DNA of 64,000 nucleotides from the IMG/VR virus record IMGVR_UViG_3300034374_005671, positions 1 through 64,000 of that record. The stretch is one strand, 5' to 3'. Origin of the DNA: a virus. Each line of letters begins with the position of its first letter. Position 1 is the first letter of the stretch. The notes beneath the pieces are model-generated. The model was not told the DNA's origin. It did no database searches and was given only the letters and a program-made list of their open reading frames with translations. Shown here one piece after another: positions 48,301-56,618 of the stretch. The translations under genes were made by a program, and so were the position numbers.

Positions 48301-49445
48301 AGGTTGCAGAACGTATGGCTACTTATAGTACCACATATCAAACACTTGATAAATTTGGATTACAGTACTCTGCTCAAGTTATGTACACATTAGATATAAA
48401 TATGTTTGATGATTTGGCATTAATAGTTGAAAAATATACTACCTTAGTGAAAGAGGGTCAACCCCTTCCAAATAATTTAGAAGAATTAATGTTACAGGCG
48501 GGACTAAGTGCAGAAAGAGTTGATGCTTACAGGCAAAACCTTACGGTAGCAGCATATGCTTCTATATGGGCATACGCTACACAAGCAGATATTTTGATTG
48601 GAGAGCAAAGGTCAGCCACATTAAGAGAGGTTCTTGGTCAGAATGCTGCTGTATTTGACAATCAAATACAAAGACTAGAAAGAATGGATGTGTCAAATAT
48701 GACTCCTGCGCTGTTAAGACAAGCATTAGGCATACCAAGAAGAATAATTGAGGACTTTTTTGCTGAACAATCATTATATTTGTCAGGAACAGATGTTATG
48801 GAAAACATGACTAAAGACCAAATGTTAGGACTATTAGGCTCTATAGGTAACTTTATTGATAGAACGGTAGAAGAAGAAACAGCTACTCAAGTTCTACGTA
48901 ATTATATGGAATTTACTAGAGAGTTGAGAGAGATTGGATTAGACCTTAACGTATCAACTATAGTCCTTACTCAAGAGGGACTAGACTTTGGAACTGGTTC
49001 TCAGCTGGTTTTCAACGACTCAATTGATTTCCTAAGTGAATTTAACGATGTCGAAATGAGTGAGAAGGCCTTAGAGGATATATCGTTAAATAACGAAGTC
49101 ATTAAAGTTAAAAATGATAAGGGGAGCATGTCTGAAGTGAATGTATCCGACTTAACTCCTCAACTCTTAAGCAGTGAACAAGTTCAAAGTGATGTGAAGT
49201 ATGTTAATTCTATCTTAAACGAGCTAGGGGAAGGCATGCAAATGTCTACGGCATACATAGCAGCATCGCATCTTGTTAACGGAAACGCAACCGAGATTGT
49301 ATCTAGAATTTTTGAGAGCAGCAGAGATGTTGAGCAGGTAGTTAGATATAGAGAGTTCACTAGAACAGGAACCTTAAAACCTGTTAATGAGTTCTTTAAT
49401 AGAGAGACAGAAGAAAAAGAAGTAGAAAACCAAATTTGTAAATAA
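39387..49445 (+). CDS. Giant polyvalent-type injected protein with internal duplication and J-domain-like segment, 3352 aa
   Basis: The longest gene here. The N-terminal 500 residues contain several hydrophobic, Ala/Gly-rich stretches (FTLGTLATVAAEELALGAL; MGLGFGGFGAVKTMV) and an EGFEEMAQGIGGEA motif common in large ejected proteins. Very charged coiled coils (Lys/Glu/Ala) dominate residues about 950-1090 and 2150-2750. A unit of about 70 residues (NxGYSxE ... LPEGxxVVKxVxxPxV) occurs twice, at nt 42740-42945 and 45060-45255. At about nt 47722-47900, PYEIFDLHDSATVEEVQQRF and LEILLAYKTLLQ resemble a J domain lacking HPD. No DxDxD RNA-polymerase motif was found. Such proteins are expected in the head or tail and to enter the cell with the DNA. 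Confidence 0.7.
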   Translation: MAADSSPKFKLGQRTANITPQEVKQQSRPSSAAYNTGITKVDKSTYNADLIRNTHFIDPFEHYKPVGENMWASRYPNYRPYWSEDQWAEIQTSEEVRRNMRKRAWDGFWGSFAGGFKNTSENIGNVLGRDLGGLIVSDAGKKAGERMAAEEVLYPIYTSREMRLEDAKADPSIASSFMKYMPGGADPGRRWAQLGASSGFTLGTLATVAAEELALGALTSFTGGAAAPAAAVRTGKNLNRLRKAFKTMFSSGGDFLKTTKALAATKNVARGAKALGKGALYTARMANLASYEASMEAGMWMAESKENYIRDYMAENGGELPSNEELAEAYEKIEEGGDFLFTYNMPLLTMSNLIVLPNIIRPAIPFKFGTGFIPKTLFRGGKYKALGDVVKEGMQKTMGKRLGGFAFGTARLTGKVAKLAGSEGFEEMAQGIGGEAASSMYDPVNGEYADTLMEQISVIGNAAKESMGSGKGWDEFVAGGLMGLGFGGFGAVKTMVTGGKSQLQQNRETAAAMNAAMDDFIQATMFSADNINGATQTQIQAEILKAEQEGDTKRVKDLKNQARASLFMTMHRSGKGKDFVNDLMEQVEIMQEENPEGVELLLNGKTIEETKLELQQQYEQYSKDMDMYTSAFGINEMTDPNEYSATYNAAHFLAASGTKLRDGQARVENLRNDLAKELAESEDGKDADKTFKINEMFEVLMDPTKLPAAISSVYNSLETNKEILKNSTNEAEKKALQETIDKQEQYLFALNAINKQVFDKNGNISDNYDSAEAITTILNQMQKVAPSAVNESFRQKAKDLLKINAENQNITFFQNVLTDPKAREAYASKFVEAREIAQAKNALKKAKAGNRMVRGVDTDLANADSMTEQEFDEATGDAQFSPQDIDLVLSKLASIKQNRFTGKYVVNKKKYDTLEEAQDAALDSLPIQVKEKAAPYKEAFKKRANAIAQSKQDPKAVEAAQKREKPLRDRIKRAEKKQQAADVVRRGGGKTVAQTESALKKNQEALAKTKKDIKEAQTELNQATKAVEAENKKKKKDAAKLKEAKEKQAKAKEKVAELKQKQSDLNKAIKADTQYLPEIKKVEEKQNAIAEANKKGDLVTELSAIQDLIKAASTGEVILSKEQLANLVARRLEIENQGYSVEAPTVGQVMTEEMDNSYDVEEVVTEDLPEGMSVVKEVKQPKVSYQTEENADPEVKQKGKVVVAKGIGNKENFKELETQEKIEKNAAENNNPEGQKAAQEKIQDEKETIAANYMSKEEEKAEGAEEKSIKEKIDTETPLTEQERVERDDKLAARFKNAENSGPKTQNEVDNDATRLSRPQTESSRGVLGLVFDYAIMSLYYGQNLTGFLSNSASSNLQKLFGGLREKGKTQGNVSIAVIKLNDSLIPESEILIDLSENGKDKLPKNATDRDITRLSNRINKKLEAGETVVIRDSKNRLIIINRGLNTRPFLQAIEQKYSLYRDAYTGLIREGSANGKIFGSNFNEGQFTEQSKQRLGQLRIGDEVQLRIPNNEYNQNLIEQYQRGEITQRDVFANMAIEIVSDGHVVGLIPGSEKNSTYEVERFQRAEQLRAKVFGGKSKKAIDSVVSKVGKRTTGYLAGKVEVSQNFVKRAGKRNPAQDQTGQTNTVFVGLEQFEQDLADSGANVTVEYFVGEDPYTAVDANGKKIGNKEANRENSPFRKGAVYIKVTDNATQQTLTVQAVTPMFDSAGNPVVSPMTYNQNDLKSEAFKQELSTNLDGSTGQPIISTQIFVDGKSFSSNTNETNKSETVSDKFGETQQKGNVTVVPVGGKPVPVTGASIDNETDTFKGEGPDGPIEFPLAKIEDFAPYKETNSAARPKNAPQTSARKQADEALARLRRITKPAEVIDRSAVQAAAEIVKIERLVEGGLQLNEDEQKILDNAKAGLKNGGYSIETKIEGEVLDKVPTKTEAVTKLEEDDTLPEGVVVVKKVNRPAVTKGGNLVSGTGSNTGKPNYTLRVGTKKNTEHAEKKAELKREQDRLAALEEQQKKQQKESPKTRTVTQEETDAAIKELEDSLSSLSFRTGLEINEIEYGGFRPSITVGIETITDENGRETTREYVGDEAIAEARARGISLRIGNKPAHLKNTVRTLEINGKQYRVFGEFYPDGTVIYNASELDAAGIPIADLSASEFNELMASQEVEEITPEANVPTAQEQEVVEQAKLALEKKDPETGLTKQQTLEIKQGQLAAEDPGSADAKILEKEIAGLKEAIAVQTYKINYPAAHIIQLQLVKERLRLEKIREKTAAEKKRLSEVNKLIDEMDPATREQEIADKRFANRKSPTAKQKKALDDLTVKLKEKSKEQKRNGEFAERLNDNKKKIKELFPDLSAVADNLVKSKAKPAVKKAEPRVTAEQIAAKSDRVNQLQAELANIEKEIENNAVAQAKADNSNASEVRPSSKNKAIKNAKEGSEAIDVKNDTLQEELNQVNEELAKANKEFKETSQKVAELEQERLEALESVPEGERGAVAKVVEDTVTGSVEGTPKNRQVAKNNSAAIERMLQAEQQLSEARKKLSTLKKEREALNTQKNLNTQEGLTLEEQQKVTEEKNTERVARLNERQEQISKELADKKKQAASVSEEQEKALKAVEKRANKEVTLEEIQEEIDSLENTESGLIRRVNDIFEQSVSVKEVAKKLKALQGPTNIADFFTDTHKKRNLELSKRNGKDLVRQIDKRLKELKLAKQALEIKNSQENQEIQKLEQEFDNNANDLAAAEGAVEALNQEPLTNEEILEEVAAIENEEEIEALNEELSNSERETPLSPYEIFDLHDSATVEEVQQRFVQIVNENNFFDADVNTKLEILLAYKTLLQERGAAAQAISLDELLKRDDSRQARLDAVDVQETVAAKQAYIVQYGQEGDVFTMPDGTTYTVLSRNEEEDTITLSKEGYNPIVVSISDGTLAASELELDRQDVEENPPTDAEIMQLLEKLSQGIQLSPRENATMIVHKERIKEVAERMATYSTTYQTLDKFGLQYSAQVMYTLDINMFDDLALIVEKYTTLVKEGQPLPNNLEELMLQAGLSAERVDAYRQNLTVAAYASIWAYATQADILIGEQRSATLREVLGQNAAVFDNQIQRLERMDVSNMTPALLRQALGIPRRIIEDFFAEQSLYLSGTDVMENMTKDQMLGLLGSIGNFIDRTVEEETATQVLRNYMEFTRELREIGLDLNVSTIVLTQEGLDFGTGSQLVFNDSIDFLSEFNDVEMSEKALEDISLNNEVIKVKNDKGSMSEVNVSDLTPQLLSSEQVQSDVKYVNSILNELGEGMQMSTAYIAASHLVNGNATEIVSRIFESSRDVEQVVRYREFTRTGTLKPVNEFFNRETEEKEVENQICK

Positions 49446-49451
49446 TTTATT

Positions 49452-52400
49452 ATGGCTTGTAGCATAATTAAAAATAAATCAGGAGTACAATCAGTTCTTG
49501 CACCTAATGGTGTTGAATCTAATTTATACCAAGATTTACTTAAATTACCATTTATAGAGGGGCAGAATGATGCGCTCGTGTACCATAACAAAGCACAACA
49601 GTACGCAAAAGATTCTTTCTTTACAGATGGGAATGGGGAACCTGTTCTTATGTTTAGAGCAAGGTCTGCTCCAGACCAATTAGGCTTGATGGGCAATAAA
49701 CTAGTTTATACTACTTCTTTTGCTGAAGCTTTGGCACAAGACAAACAAGGGAAAGGTGTAGAGGTAGGGTTTATGCAGAAGAGAGCTAAAGCCAATGTTC
49801 TTGAAAAGTCTAACACTCCTGCTGAATTTTTTAGAAACACTAGAAATGCAGGACTAGAAATAGGAACAGGTGAACAAGTTCTATCCGAACTAGCAGGTTC
49901 TAAGTCTGTTGTTGTTACAACATCTCAAAATGACTTCAAACCTATTGCTCTTTTTAATAGAGAGACTGATGCTTCTACAGCCGCAGGGTTTGCCACTATG
50001 ACAATGAATTCAGGGTTTGTCAAAAACGAAAAAGTTAATTTATCTAATTTACTAGAGGCACAACCTGCATCAGAAGGGTCTCAGGTGGTAAATGTAGAAA
50101 CAAGAGAAACTGGGGGCCAACCTTCTTCAATAAACGTTATCGTAAATGATAATAACGTTGCTAACATTGATTTGCAACCTATGCTGAATGGTTTTGAAGT
50201 GCCACTGCTAGACTTATCAAATGAAGCATTCCCTGAGACTGTAGCGCATGACATGCTCAAGTTGGCTTTCGCCAAAGTAAAAAAACCTATCTATTCTTCT
50301 AGAGAACTATCTGAACAAGAACGTAATGTGTGGGAAACACTTGTACAGGAACAAGTGGCCACGCAAATGCCTGACGGTAGATATGTTTTAGAGCGCATCT
50401 CTGCGAAGAAAAGAAACAGCAAGAATCAAGATATTTCGATTGCACAATTAAAAAACAACGGGACTATACAAGTTAAATTTAACTCATCAGACCCTCACTA
50501 TGTGTATAAAGGGCAAGTGTACCGCAGTCAAGGAGCTTTAAATAAAGCAGTTAAATTAGATTTGAGAAGAGGTAATGTTAGCGTTACTACTCCCAATAAT
50601 TCTTTTGTGTTTGAATTACAAGACCCTCTTTTTGAAGGGGTGATAGAAGGGTTTGCTGAGGAGATGTTTGGAACTAAAGACTTCCTTACATTTTTTGAAC
50701 AGAATGGCAAGGTCTACATGATGATGGACGAGAATCATGCCAATCAAATATTTAGTGATGTTAAAACCTTTAAAAACCTCCAAGGACAAGAAATGGAGGT
50801 AGATGTACGAAAAGAGTACGAGAAAGTCAAGAAGGGAGGACAAATACAAGATATACCTGGTTTATCAGAAGCAGTTGAAAACATGCTCCTTAGAGATATG
50901 CAAGATGCAGCCCTAGAAGAGGCTAGAAGCCTTCTTGACATGTCAGAACAAGATAAAATGAGGCAACTAACAGGGTTCCTAGATAGACTAGGAATTAATT
51001 TAGTTAGTTTAGACGATTATAAAAAGAGTTACGAACAGAGATTTGGTGTACCGTTAGAGGCAAATGGTTTAGCTGATATGCTTAACAAAGTCGTTGTTCT
51101 TAGTAATGAAGCTGATTTATCTGTTCTAACAGAGGAGGTTGCTCACTTTGCAATCGAATTCTTTAACGACCAAGAAGTTCTTGAAAACATGCTCAAGAAC
51201 ATAGACCAAACTAACGCATACAAAGCGAATGCAGCTAACTACCGAGATGCGTATAGTAAAAAGACTCAGGGAGCAAAAGGTTTGGAGGGAGATGCCCTTG
51301 AGCGTAAAGTAAGAAAAGAGGTTCTAGGTAAAATACTTGCTGATAAAATACAGGATAACTTTGACCAAAGCAGTGCATCCAACTCAGTAGAAACTGGTAT
51401 ATTCAGTATTCTTAGAGACTTTTTTAATCGTTTCTTGGATATATTTACACCAAACAGAGGTAATGTACAATTCTTTGAAGAGTTTGGTCAAACAATAGAT
51501 AATATAGCTCGTGGGGTTGTTGACCCTAACCAAACAGGTATGTTTACTGAAAGGCAAAGTAATGAGTTTTACTTTAGCTTACAAGCTGACCCTACCATGC
51601 AAAGGCTTAGTCAGAGTCTTGCTACCTCAATGGCTTCATATCAAACAAAGTACTTGAGACTTTTAGGTACTGAGAGTGAGGGACTGTCTAAGAGTAACCA
51701 AATGAATGAGATTGTGCAAAAAGCACTTGACCATCAGTTATTGGAAAGTAGTGCTCAGTTTTTAGGTATCATGCGTTCCGATGTTGAAAAGGCTGCTGAT
51801 ATATTCGATAGAGCTGAACGTCAGGTGATAGAAGATTTAAGGCAAGCCAATGCTGGTAACCCACAAACATCTGCTAATGTATCGCCACAGGTTAAAGCAA
51901 ATTTAATTCTAGAAAAAATACCCACTCCTAATGTTATGAATCTAATCACTTATATGAGTGATGTGACTACTGACTTGGATGTTATTGATGCCTTCTTAAC
52001 AGATGCAGCTGCAAGTGACTTGTTTAACCCTAATGATGTTGTAAGGTTACAAGACCTATCTCAAGCAATTAGAACACAGACTGCCCAACTGAGGCCCGTT
52101 GTGGATTCGGTAATTAGAGCTCAAGTAAAATCAGACATTATCGATTTAGCTAGACAAAAAGGAGCTACTGAATCTATGATTAAAGATTTGGAAGCTAAGA
52201 TGTTGTCGGGTGCGGGTTTAAAGGATATGACAATGGCTGCTTCTTATCTATTCTCAGGGTCTGATATGATTTCTAATCCTATATTGTCGTATGGCCTCAT
52301 GGCTATAAGAGAGGAGCAAAATAACGCTAATGGTATGACAGAATCTTACTTTAGTGATTTTGTACAAAAACTCAGAGAAACTAATATGTTTGGCCGTGAG

Positions 52401-55400
52401 GAAGAGTTTTTTGAGAAAGCTGTTAATGGTTCTTATTTCAGGAGCCCTATCGATATAGGAGCTTTTATGAAAGACTTCAATGATGCCAAGCAAGAAATAA
52501 AAGACAAGTACAAAGAGAAAATATCTAAACTAGATACTACAACAGACGAAGGAAATTTTAAAAGACAAGAACTTCTTTCAGAGCAAGCTGAAGAATTACA
52601 AAAAGTCAACGAGAAATTTTTGATGAGCAGGTACGTAGAAAAGCCTGACAACAGAAGAAGAGAAAGAGACACAGTGAACCCTGTCAGCGGCCTTAAAACA
52701 AGAACGCAAGATGCTCAAAGAAGCATAGCTAAGTTTTCTAAGGCTAAAGCAGAGATATATTCAAGATATAGAGACCCTGATACAGGAGAATTTGTAAATA
52801 ATTTCTCTACGAGAGATTTAGATGCTTTAGATGAGATTAAAAAACAAATTAAATTAGAATCTAGTCTTTACAATGCAGCTTTTAGACCAAAGACAGGTGG
52901 TGAGTTGGCCACTGCCCTTGACTTACAGGATTATTATGAATCTTTCCAAGGTGGTGAGATGTCGGAAGCAGCAAAAGATGCATACTACGTGGCTAGAGAG
53001 AAGGTCAAAGCAGAATATGGAGAAAATTCTAAAAACTTTAAAGCTTGGGAAAAAGTATTTTCTATAGAAACTTATGCTGAAGAATCCGTAGAAACTCAGG
53101 CAGAACCTGTAGAGATAGATGAAGAAGCACTGAGAGATGCAAGTATTAAGTATGATGCTACTATAGCATCTATAAGAGCTATGATAAACACTGAGAATAT
53201 AGCTGAATCGGACATCACTCCTTCATTTCTGTATGAAGCTCTCAAGGAAAAAAGAAGAACTATTTTAGCCCCCTACAGGTCTGCTAAACTTAATAATGAG
53301 GTAGATGGAACTAGTTTTAGTAGAAACGAACTTGCTGTAGCAGAAGTTAGAAAGATAGACGAATACTTATCTTTTTTAGTTGGACCAAGAACAAAGAACA
53401 CCCCACGAGGTGAATTTGTAATGAATCAAGAAAGGACAAGCCCTTTCACATTCGAAGCTGTACCTAATCAGTCGTTTAAAGCAAAATTTTTGCAGCTATT
53501 GCAACTAGATAATGAAACAGGTGGCTCCCAACTACAAGATTGGCTCAGAACATTAGAATTAGCTCCAGGAAAATCAGATGGCGTATTCCCTATACCTAGA
53601 GATGCTTACTACGTTACGTTCAAAAAATACAAGGATGGCGTACTTGTTCCAAAAGAAAAAGGACCATCTTTCGTGTGGGAGAGTATGACAGGCGAATCTA
53701 AAGAGTTAAATCCTGATTTTAATTCTGATTTAATAGGTAAGTTTCATCAACCCAGTGCTTGGGCAATGGAAAAGTACCGAGATGACAAATATTTTGAATA
53801 TTTTGGAATTAAAAAGTCAGTTGACCCTTGGTCAGACGTAGCTACTAGAAATACAGATGTATTTGACCTTCTTACGTACTACCAAGAAACTAAGTACGAT
53901 GTTGATAGATATCAAGGGTTAAACAACCATTACTACTTAAGACCTCAAGTAAGAAAGATTGCTAATGAAAGACTTTATAAAGGTCTCACAGACCCATCTA
54001 CTATTCCTGGCTCATTTAAAACTTGGGCTAAAGAAACATTCGTTATTGACTCTACGGATGAAGAATTTGGTGCAGCAAGACCTGATGGCAGCAAACAAGC
54101 AGTAAGAGGGTCTAGAGCAATTCCAAGATATTTCCACATAGAAAAACCACAAGAGGAACTCACGCAAGATGTTGCTTACTCTATGGGTAGATACATGGAT
54201 GCAGGATTTAGATACATAGGTAGGTCTAGAGCATTAATGAAAGCACAGATGGCATTGTTCATGCTAGAGCAGAATGTATATGCAGAGACTGGTCCTGGGA
54301 TACTTAAACGTAAAGGTACTAGTAATTACGCACAGACCATGCGTGAGATGATTGATAGAGACATTTTTGGTAACTTAACTAGTGGTGCGCTAATAGGAAC
54401 TGATGTTAACATAGGTGGTAACCAAGTGAATGCTGCAAAGACAGTCAAAGCTCTTACTAAGTATAGTAAAGGACTTCTCATGTCAGGTAACCCGTTTGTA
54501 CCTGCTACTTCTTATGCTGCATCTAGATTGATGATTAGGGCCGTAGGTAGAGAAGGTAAATTATTCACGGAAAAAAGTAGACGTAGAGCAAGGAGGAAAT
54601 ATTTACTTGATACAGGTAAGTCTATTTTTGATGAAAATACAGGACAATTTATCCCTGGAAACAGAGCAACTTTGCTTATCCAGTATGCAGGGTTGAAAAG
54701 AGACGTAGAAGAGATGTTCACAGGTACTACTCTAAGTAGGGGACGTAGAGCAGCAAGACGTTTTAAACCAGGTAATATTACAGGATTCCAAATATTTAAC
54801 CAAATACAATCCGTTGAGGCTGTTACAGCTGCTTTAGATAACTTTAGGTTGTATGATGGTAAATTTTTGACTCATGCTGCTTTTGTAAATAAATTACTTG
54901 AGGAGACTAACATGACTCGTGACCAAATAGAAAAACAATGGGATAAGCTGAGTGACAAAACATACGACAATTTCTTGACTAGAGAGGGCGAAAGACTAGT
55001 TTTAAATAAAGAAGCACTTAAGAAAGAGGGATTTGACCCTAAAAGCTATCAAATGGTAGAGGCACAAGCAAAAGAATTAGCAAAAACAGCTAAATCTAAG
55101 ATAGATGCTAACTTAGAGGGCTCTCAAGCTGCCCTTCTATCAAGAAGACCTGAGCTCGCTCTTTTCTTCCCTTTCAAAAATTACTTATCTGTATTTTTAG
55201 GCTCTAGGCTTAAGAGGGGAGGATTCGACCCAGTAACAGGTATCTATGATGAAGGGGTGTATAACACTGTATTTGGAGGTACGAAAGGAAAAGATTTATT
55301 TAAAGCTCTTGGTGCTATGGCACTATCTGCAGCAAACTTTAGTGCAGCTAACAACTCTGTGTTATCTCTATTAGACAATACAGACCTTTCTGAAGCACAG

Positions 55401-56000
55401 AAAAGGAACTGGATTAGAATGGGAGCTGATGTTAGAATGTTTACCATCGCAGCACTGTCTGCTTACCTTCTAACTATGTTGGCTTATCAACAAGGGGCTG
55501 ATGGTGAAGAAGATGATTCTCTAGCACTGAACTTTGCATCGTATATCGCTACGAGAGTGTACTATGAGACATTCAGTTCAACTTTCTTTGGTACTGCTTT
55601 CACTCCTCAAGAGATTATGGGTCCAGGTGCAGCTATAGGTCAGTTAACATCTTTCCTTGGGGATACTGTTAAAATTTTAGGTTTTGACCCAACTGCAGAA
55701 GAGGATACTCGTTCTAAGGCAGAAATAGAAAGTGACAGAGGTATTATCAGTGTGCTTGGTATAGAATCACCAAGTGAGTTTACTGGTATGATGGGAGAGT
55801 TGTTTGATAGATATGTTCCCCTATATTATAACTTACACCGTGCAATGGAGTATAGAGCTAATCCTGCACAAATTAGGAAAACTGAATCTAATTACATAAG
55901 ATACAGACCTAGTGTGTTTGGCCAGTGGTTATATAAGTCTTCTAAAGAAAAAGGTAAGGGTGATGAGGGTAAGGCTAAAATAGGAGGAAGTGCATATTAA
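49452..56000 (+). CDS. Giant polyvalent-type virion protein with N-terminal ART-like segment, 2182 aa
   Basis: The opening MACSIIKNKSGVQSVLAPNG resembles the start of large proteins in crAss-like phages. Residues about 50-115 (TDGNGEPVLMFRARSAP ... KLVYTTSFAEALAQD) follow the 'dGxPxxxyR ... xxxYFTxxxxxA' pattern of the ADP-ribosyltransferase-like domain found in polyvalent phage proteins. At residues 560-570 LTEEVAHFAIEFF looks like a zincin helix with Glu in place of the first His. Long helical regions follow (about 880-1250). The C-terminal quarter has Arg-rich segments and hydrophobic helices (ALGAMALSAANFSAANNSV; MFTIAALSAYLLTMLAY). Size is close to the 2180-residue virion RNA polymerase of phage phi14:2, but its catalytic DxDxD motif was not found. 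Confidence 0.7.
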   Translation: MACSIIKNKSGVQSVLAPNGVESNLYQDLLKLPFIEGQNDALVYHNKAQQYAKDSFFTDGNGEPVLMFRARSAPDQLGLMGNKLVYTTSFAEALAQDKQGKGVEVGFMQKRAKANVLEKSNTPAEFFRNTRNAGLEIGTGEQVLSELAGSKSVVVTTSQNDFKPIALFNRETDASTAAGFATMTMNSGFVKNEKVNLSNLLEAQPASEGSQVVNVETRETGGQPSSINVIVNDNNVANIDLQPMLNGFEVPLLDLSNEAFPETVAHDMLKLAFAKVKKPIYSSRELSEQERNVWETLVQEQVATQMPDGRYVLERISAKKRNSKNQDISIAQLKNNGTIQVKFNSSDPHYVYKGQVYRSQGALNKAVKLDLRRGNVSVTTPNNSFVFELQDPLFEGVIEGFAEEMFGTKDFLTFFEQNGKVYMMMDENHANQIFSDVKTFKNLQGQEMEVDVRKEYEKVKKGGQIQDIPGLSEAVENMLLRDMQDAALEEARSLLDMSEQDKMRQLTGFLDRLGINLVSLDDYKKSYEQRFGVPLEANGLADMLNKVVVLSNEADLSVLTEEVAHFAIEFFNDQEVLENMLKNIDQTNAYKANAANYRDAYSKKTQGAKGLEGDALERKVRKEVLGKILADKIQDNFDQSSASNSVETGIFSILRDFFNRFLDIFTPNRGNVQFFEEFGQTIDNIARGVVDPNQTGMFTERQSNEFYFSLQADPTMQRLSQSLATSMASYQTKYLRLLGTESEGLSKSNQMNEIVQKALDHQLLESSAQFLGIMRSDVEKAADIFDRAERQVIEDLRQANAGNPQTSANVSPQVKANLILEKIPTPNVMNLITYMSDVTTDLDVIDAFLTDAAASDLFNPNDVVRLQDLSQAIRTQTAQLRPVVDSVIRAQVKSDIIDLARQKGATESMIKDLEAKMLSGAGLKDMTMAASYLFSGSDMISNPILSYGLMAIREEQNNANGMTESYFSDFVQKLRETNMFGREEEFFEKAVNGSYFRSPIDIGAFMKDFNDAKQEIKDKYKEKISKLDTTTDEGNFKRQELLSEQAEELQKVNEKFLMSRYVEKPDNRRRERDTVNPVSGLKTRTQDAQRSIAKFSKAKAEIYSRYRDPDTGEFVNNFSTRDLDALDEIKKQIKLESSLYNAAFRPKTGGELATALDLQDYYESFQGGEMSEAAKDAYYVAREKVKAEYGENSKNFKAWEKVFSIETYAEESVETQAEPVEIDEEALRDASIKYDATIASIRAMINTENIAESDITPSFLYEALKEKRRTILAPYRSAKLNNEVDGTSFSRNELAVAEVRKIDEYLSFLVGPRTKNTPRGEFVMNQERTSPFTFEAVPNQSFKAKFLQLLQLDNETGGSQLQDWLRTLELAPGKSDGVFPIPRDAYYVTFKKYKDGVLVPKEKGPSFVWESMTGESKELNPDFNSDLIGKFHQPSAWAMEKYRDDKYFEYFGIKKSVDPWSDVATRNTDVFDLLTYYQETKYDVDRYQGLNNHYYLRPQVRKIANERLYKGLTDPSTIPGSFKTWAKETFVIDSTDEEFGAARPDGSKQAVRGSRAIPRYFHIEKPQEELTQDVAYSMGRYMDAGFRYIGRSRALMKAQMALFMLEQNVYAETGPGILKRKGTSNYAQTMREMIDRDIFGNLTSGALIGTDVNIGGNQVNAAKTVKALTKYSKGLLMSGNPFVPATSYAASRLMIRAVGREGKLFTEKSRRRARRKYLLDTGKSIFDENTGQFIPGNRATLLIQYAGLKRDVEEMFTGTTLSRGRRAARRFKPGNITGFQIFNQIQSVEAVTAALDNFRLYDGKFLTHAAFVNKLLEETNMTRDQIEKQWDKLSDKTYDNFLTREGERLVLNKEALKKEGFDPKSYQMVEAQAKELAKTAKSKIDANLEGSQAALLSRRPELALFFPFKNYLSVFLGSRLKRGGFDPVTGIYDEGVYNTVFGGTKGKDLFKALGAMALSAANFSAANNSVLSLLDNTDLSEAQKRNWIRMGADVRMFTIAALSAYLLTMLAYQQGADGEEDDSLALNFASYIATRVYYETFSSTFFGTAFTPQEIMGPGAAIGQLTSFLGDTVKILGFDPTAEEDTRSKAEIESDRGIISVLGIESPSEFTGMMGELFDRYVPLYYNLHRAMEYRANPAQIRKTESNYIRYRPSVFGQWLYKSSKEKGKGDEGKAKIGGSAY

Positions 56001-56031
56001 ATCTCTCTTTATCACAATCTAAATTACAATT

Positions 56032-56139
56032 ATGAGTTGGGGAAAAGCAATGTGGAAGTTATATCTTTTTTGCTGGGCATTGATGGCAGGACTTCTAGGC
56101 ACGATGACTTACGTAGCCCTTAAACATTTTATATTTTAG
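56032..56139 (+). CDS. Small single-pass membrane peptide, 35 aa
   Basis: An ATG at 56032 opens 35 codons (MSWGKAMWKLYLFCWALMAG, then LLGTMTYVALKHFIF) ending at TAG. Nearly all of residues 9-30 can form one membrane helix, flanked by Lys residues. It is the last gene of the rightward block, 31 bases after the giant gene and just before the convergent terminator. Possible roles are holin-like or membrane-perturbing, or a superinfection factor; none can be demonstrated. Composition and position support a real gene; no family is recognised. Confidence 0.6.
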   Translation: MSWGKAMWKLYLFCWALMAGLLGTMTYVALKHFIF

Positions 56140-56143
56140 GCAT

Positions 56144-56168
56144 AAAAAAAGGGGAGCTTTCGCTCCCC
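56144..56168 (-). terminator. Terminator between convergent blocks
   Basis: A 7-bp stem (GGGGAGC at 56151-56157, GCTCCCC at 56162-56168) with a four-base loop has seven A residues on its left (56144-56150), which become the U-tract for leftward transcripts. It therefore ends the leftward operon. On the right side there is no T-run, so rightward transcripts would be stopped less efficiently. Confidence 0.9.
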
Positions 56169-56192
56169 ACACACTGGAAAAAGATGATAAGC

Positions 56193-56588
56193 TTAGGCTT
56201 CAGTAGTAGCCTCTGCTTGTTGGTTTTCAGCTTCCTCAGCTTCCATAGCTTTAGTCTGCATAGCTTTCTTATAATCATCGAAATTCATCGTATGACCGTC
56301 CTCAAAGAAACGTCTGTGCATAGTACGATAAATCATACCATATAACTCAGCGATTGGTTGAGCGTAAGGTTGCATAAAGTGCCCGATAGGTTGGTTATTT
56401 TCACCGAACACTGCTTGGGTATTGTCATGGAGAAACTTCTCCAATCTACCCTTAATCTGCATCATCTCTGCACCATACATAGTAAGCTCCGTGTCGGGAG
56501 CATACATTTCCTGTTCGATAGCTTCATAATTGAAGTCATCATTTTGGGGAGTTGCCCCGTTCTGTGAAGTCTTTACTTCAGTTGCCAT
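56193..56588 (-). CDS. Small acidic hypothetical protein, last gene of the leftward operon
   Basis: A protein of 131 residues. The first 25 residues are polar and disordered-looking (TSQNGATPQNDDFNYEAIEQ). The middle is helical with aromatic residues (GHFMQPYAQPIAELYGMIYRTMHRRFFEDG), and the end is an Ala/Glu/Gln-rich acidic tail. It starts 30 bases after the helicase gene and ends 24 bases before the terminator. The composition recalls small abundant DNA-replication accessory or scaffold proteins with acidic tails (single-stranded-DNA-binding proteins often end this way), but no OB-fold pattern is visible. I do not recognise the family. Confidence 0.7.
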   Translation of the reverse strand: MATEVKTSQNGATPQNDDFNYEAIEQEMYAPDTELTMYGAEMMQIKGRLEKFLHDNTQAVFGENNQPIGHFMQPYAQPIAELYGMIYRTMHRRFFEDGHTMNFDDYKKAMQTKAMEAEEAENQQAEATTEA

Positions 56589-56618
56589 AATAATTGGTTT
56601 AAATTAAAAAATACAAAT

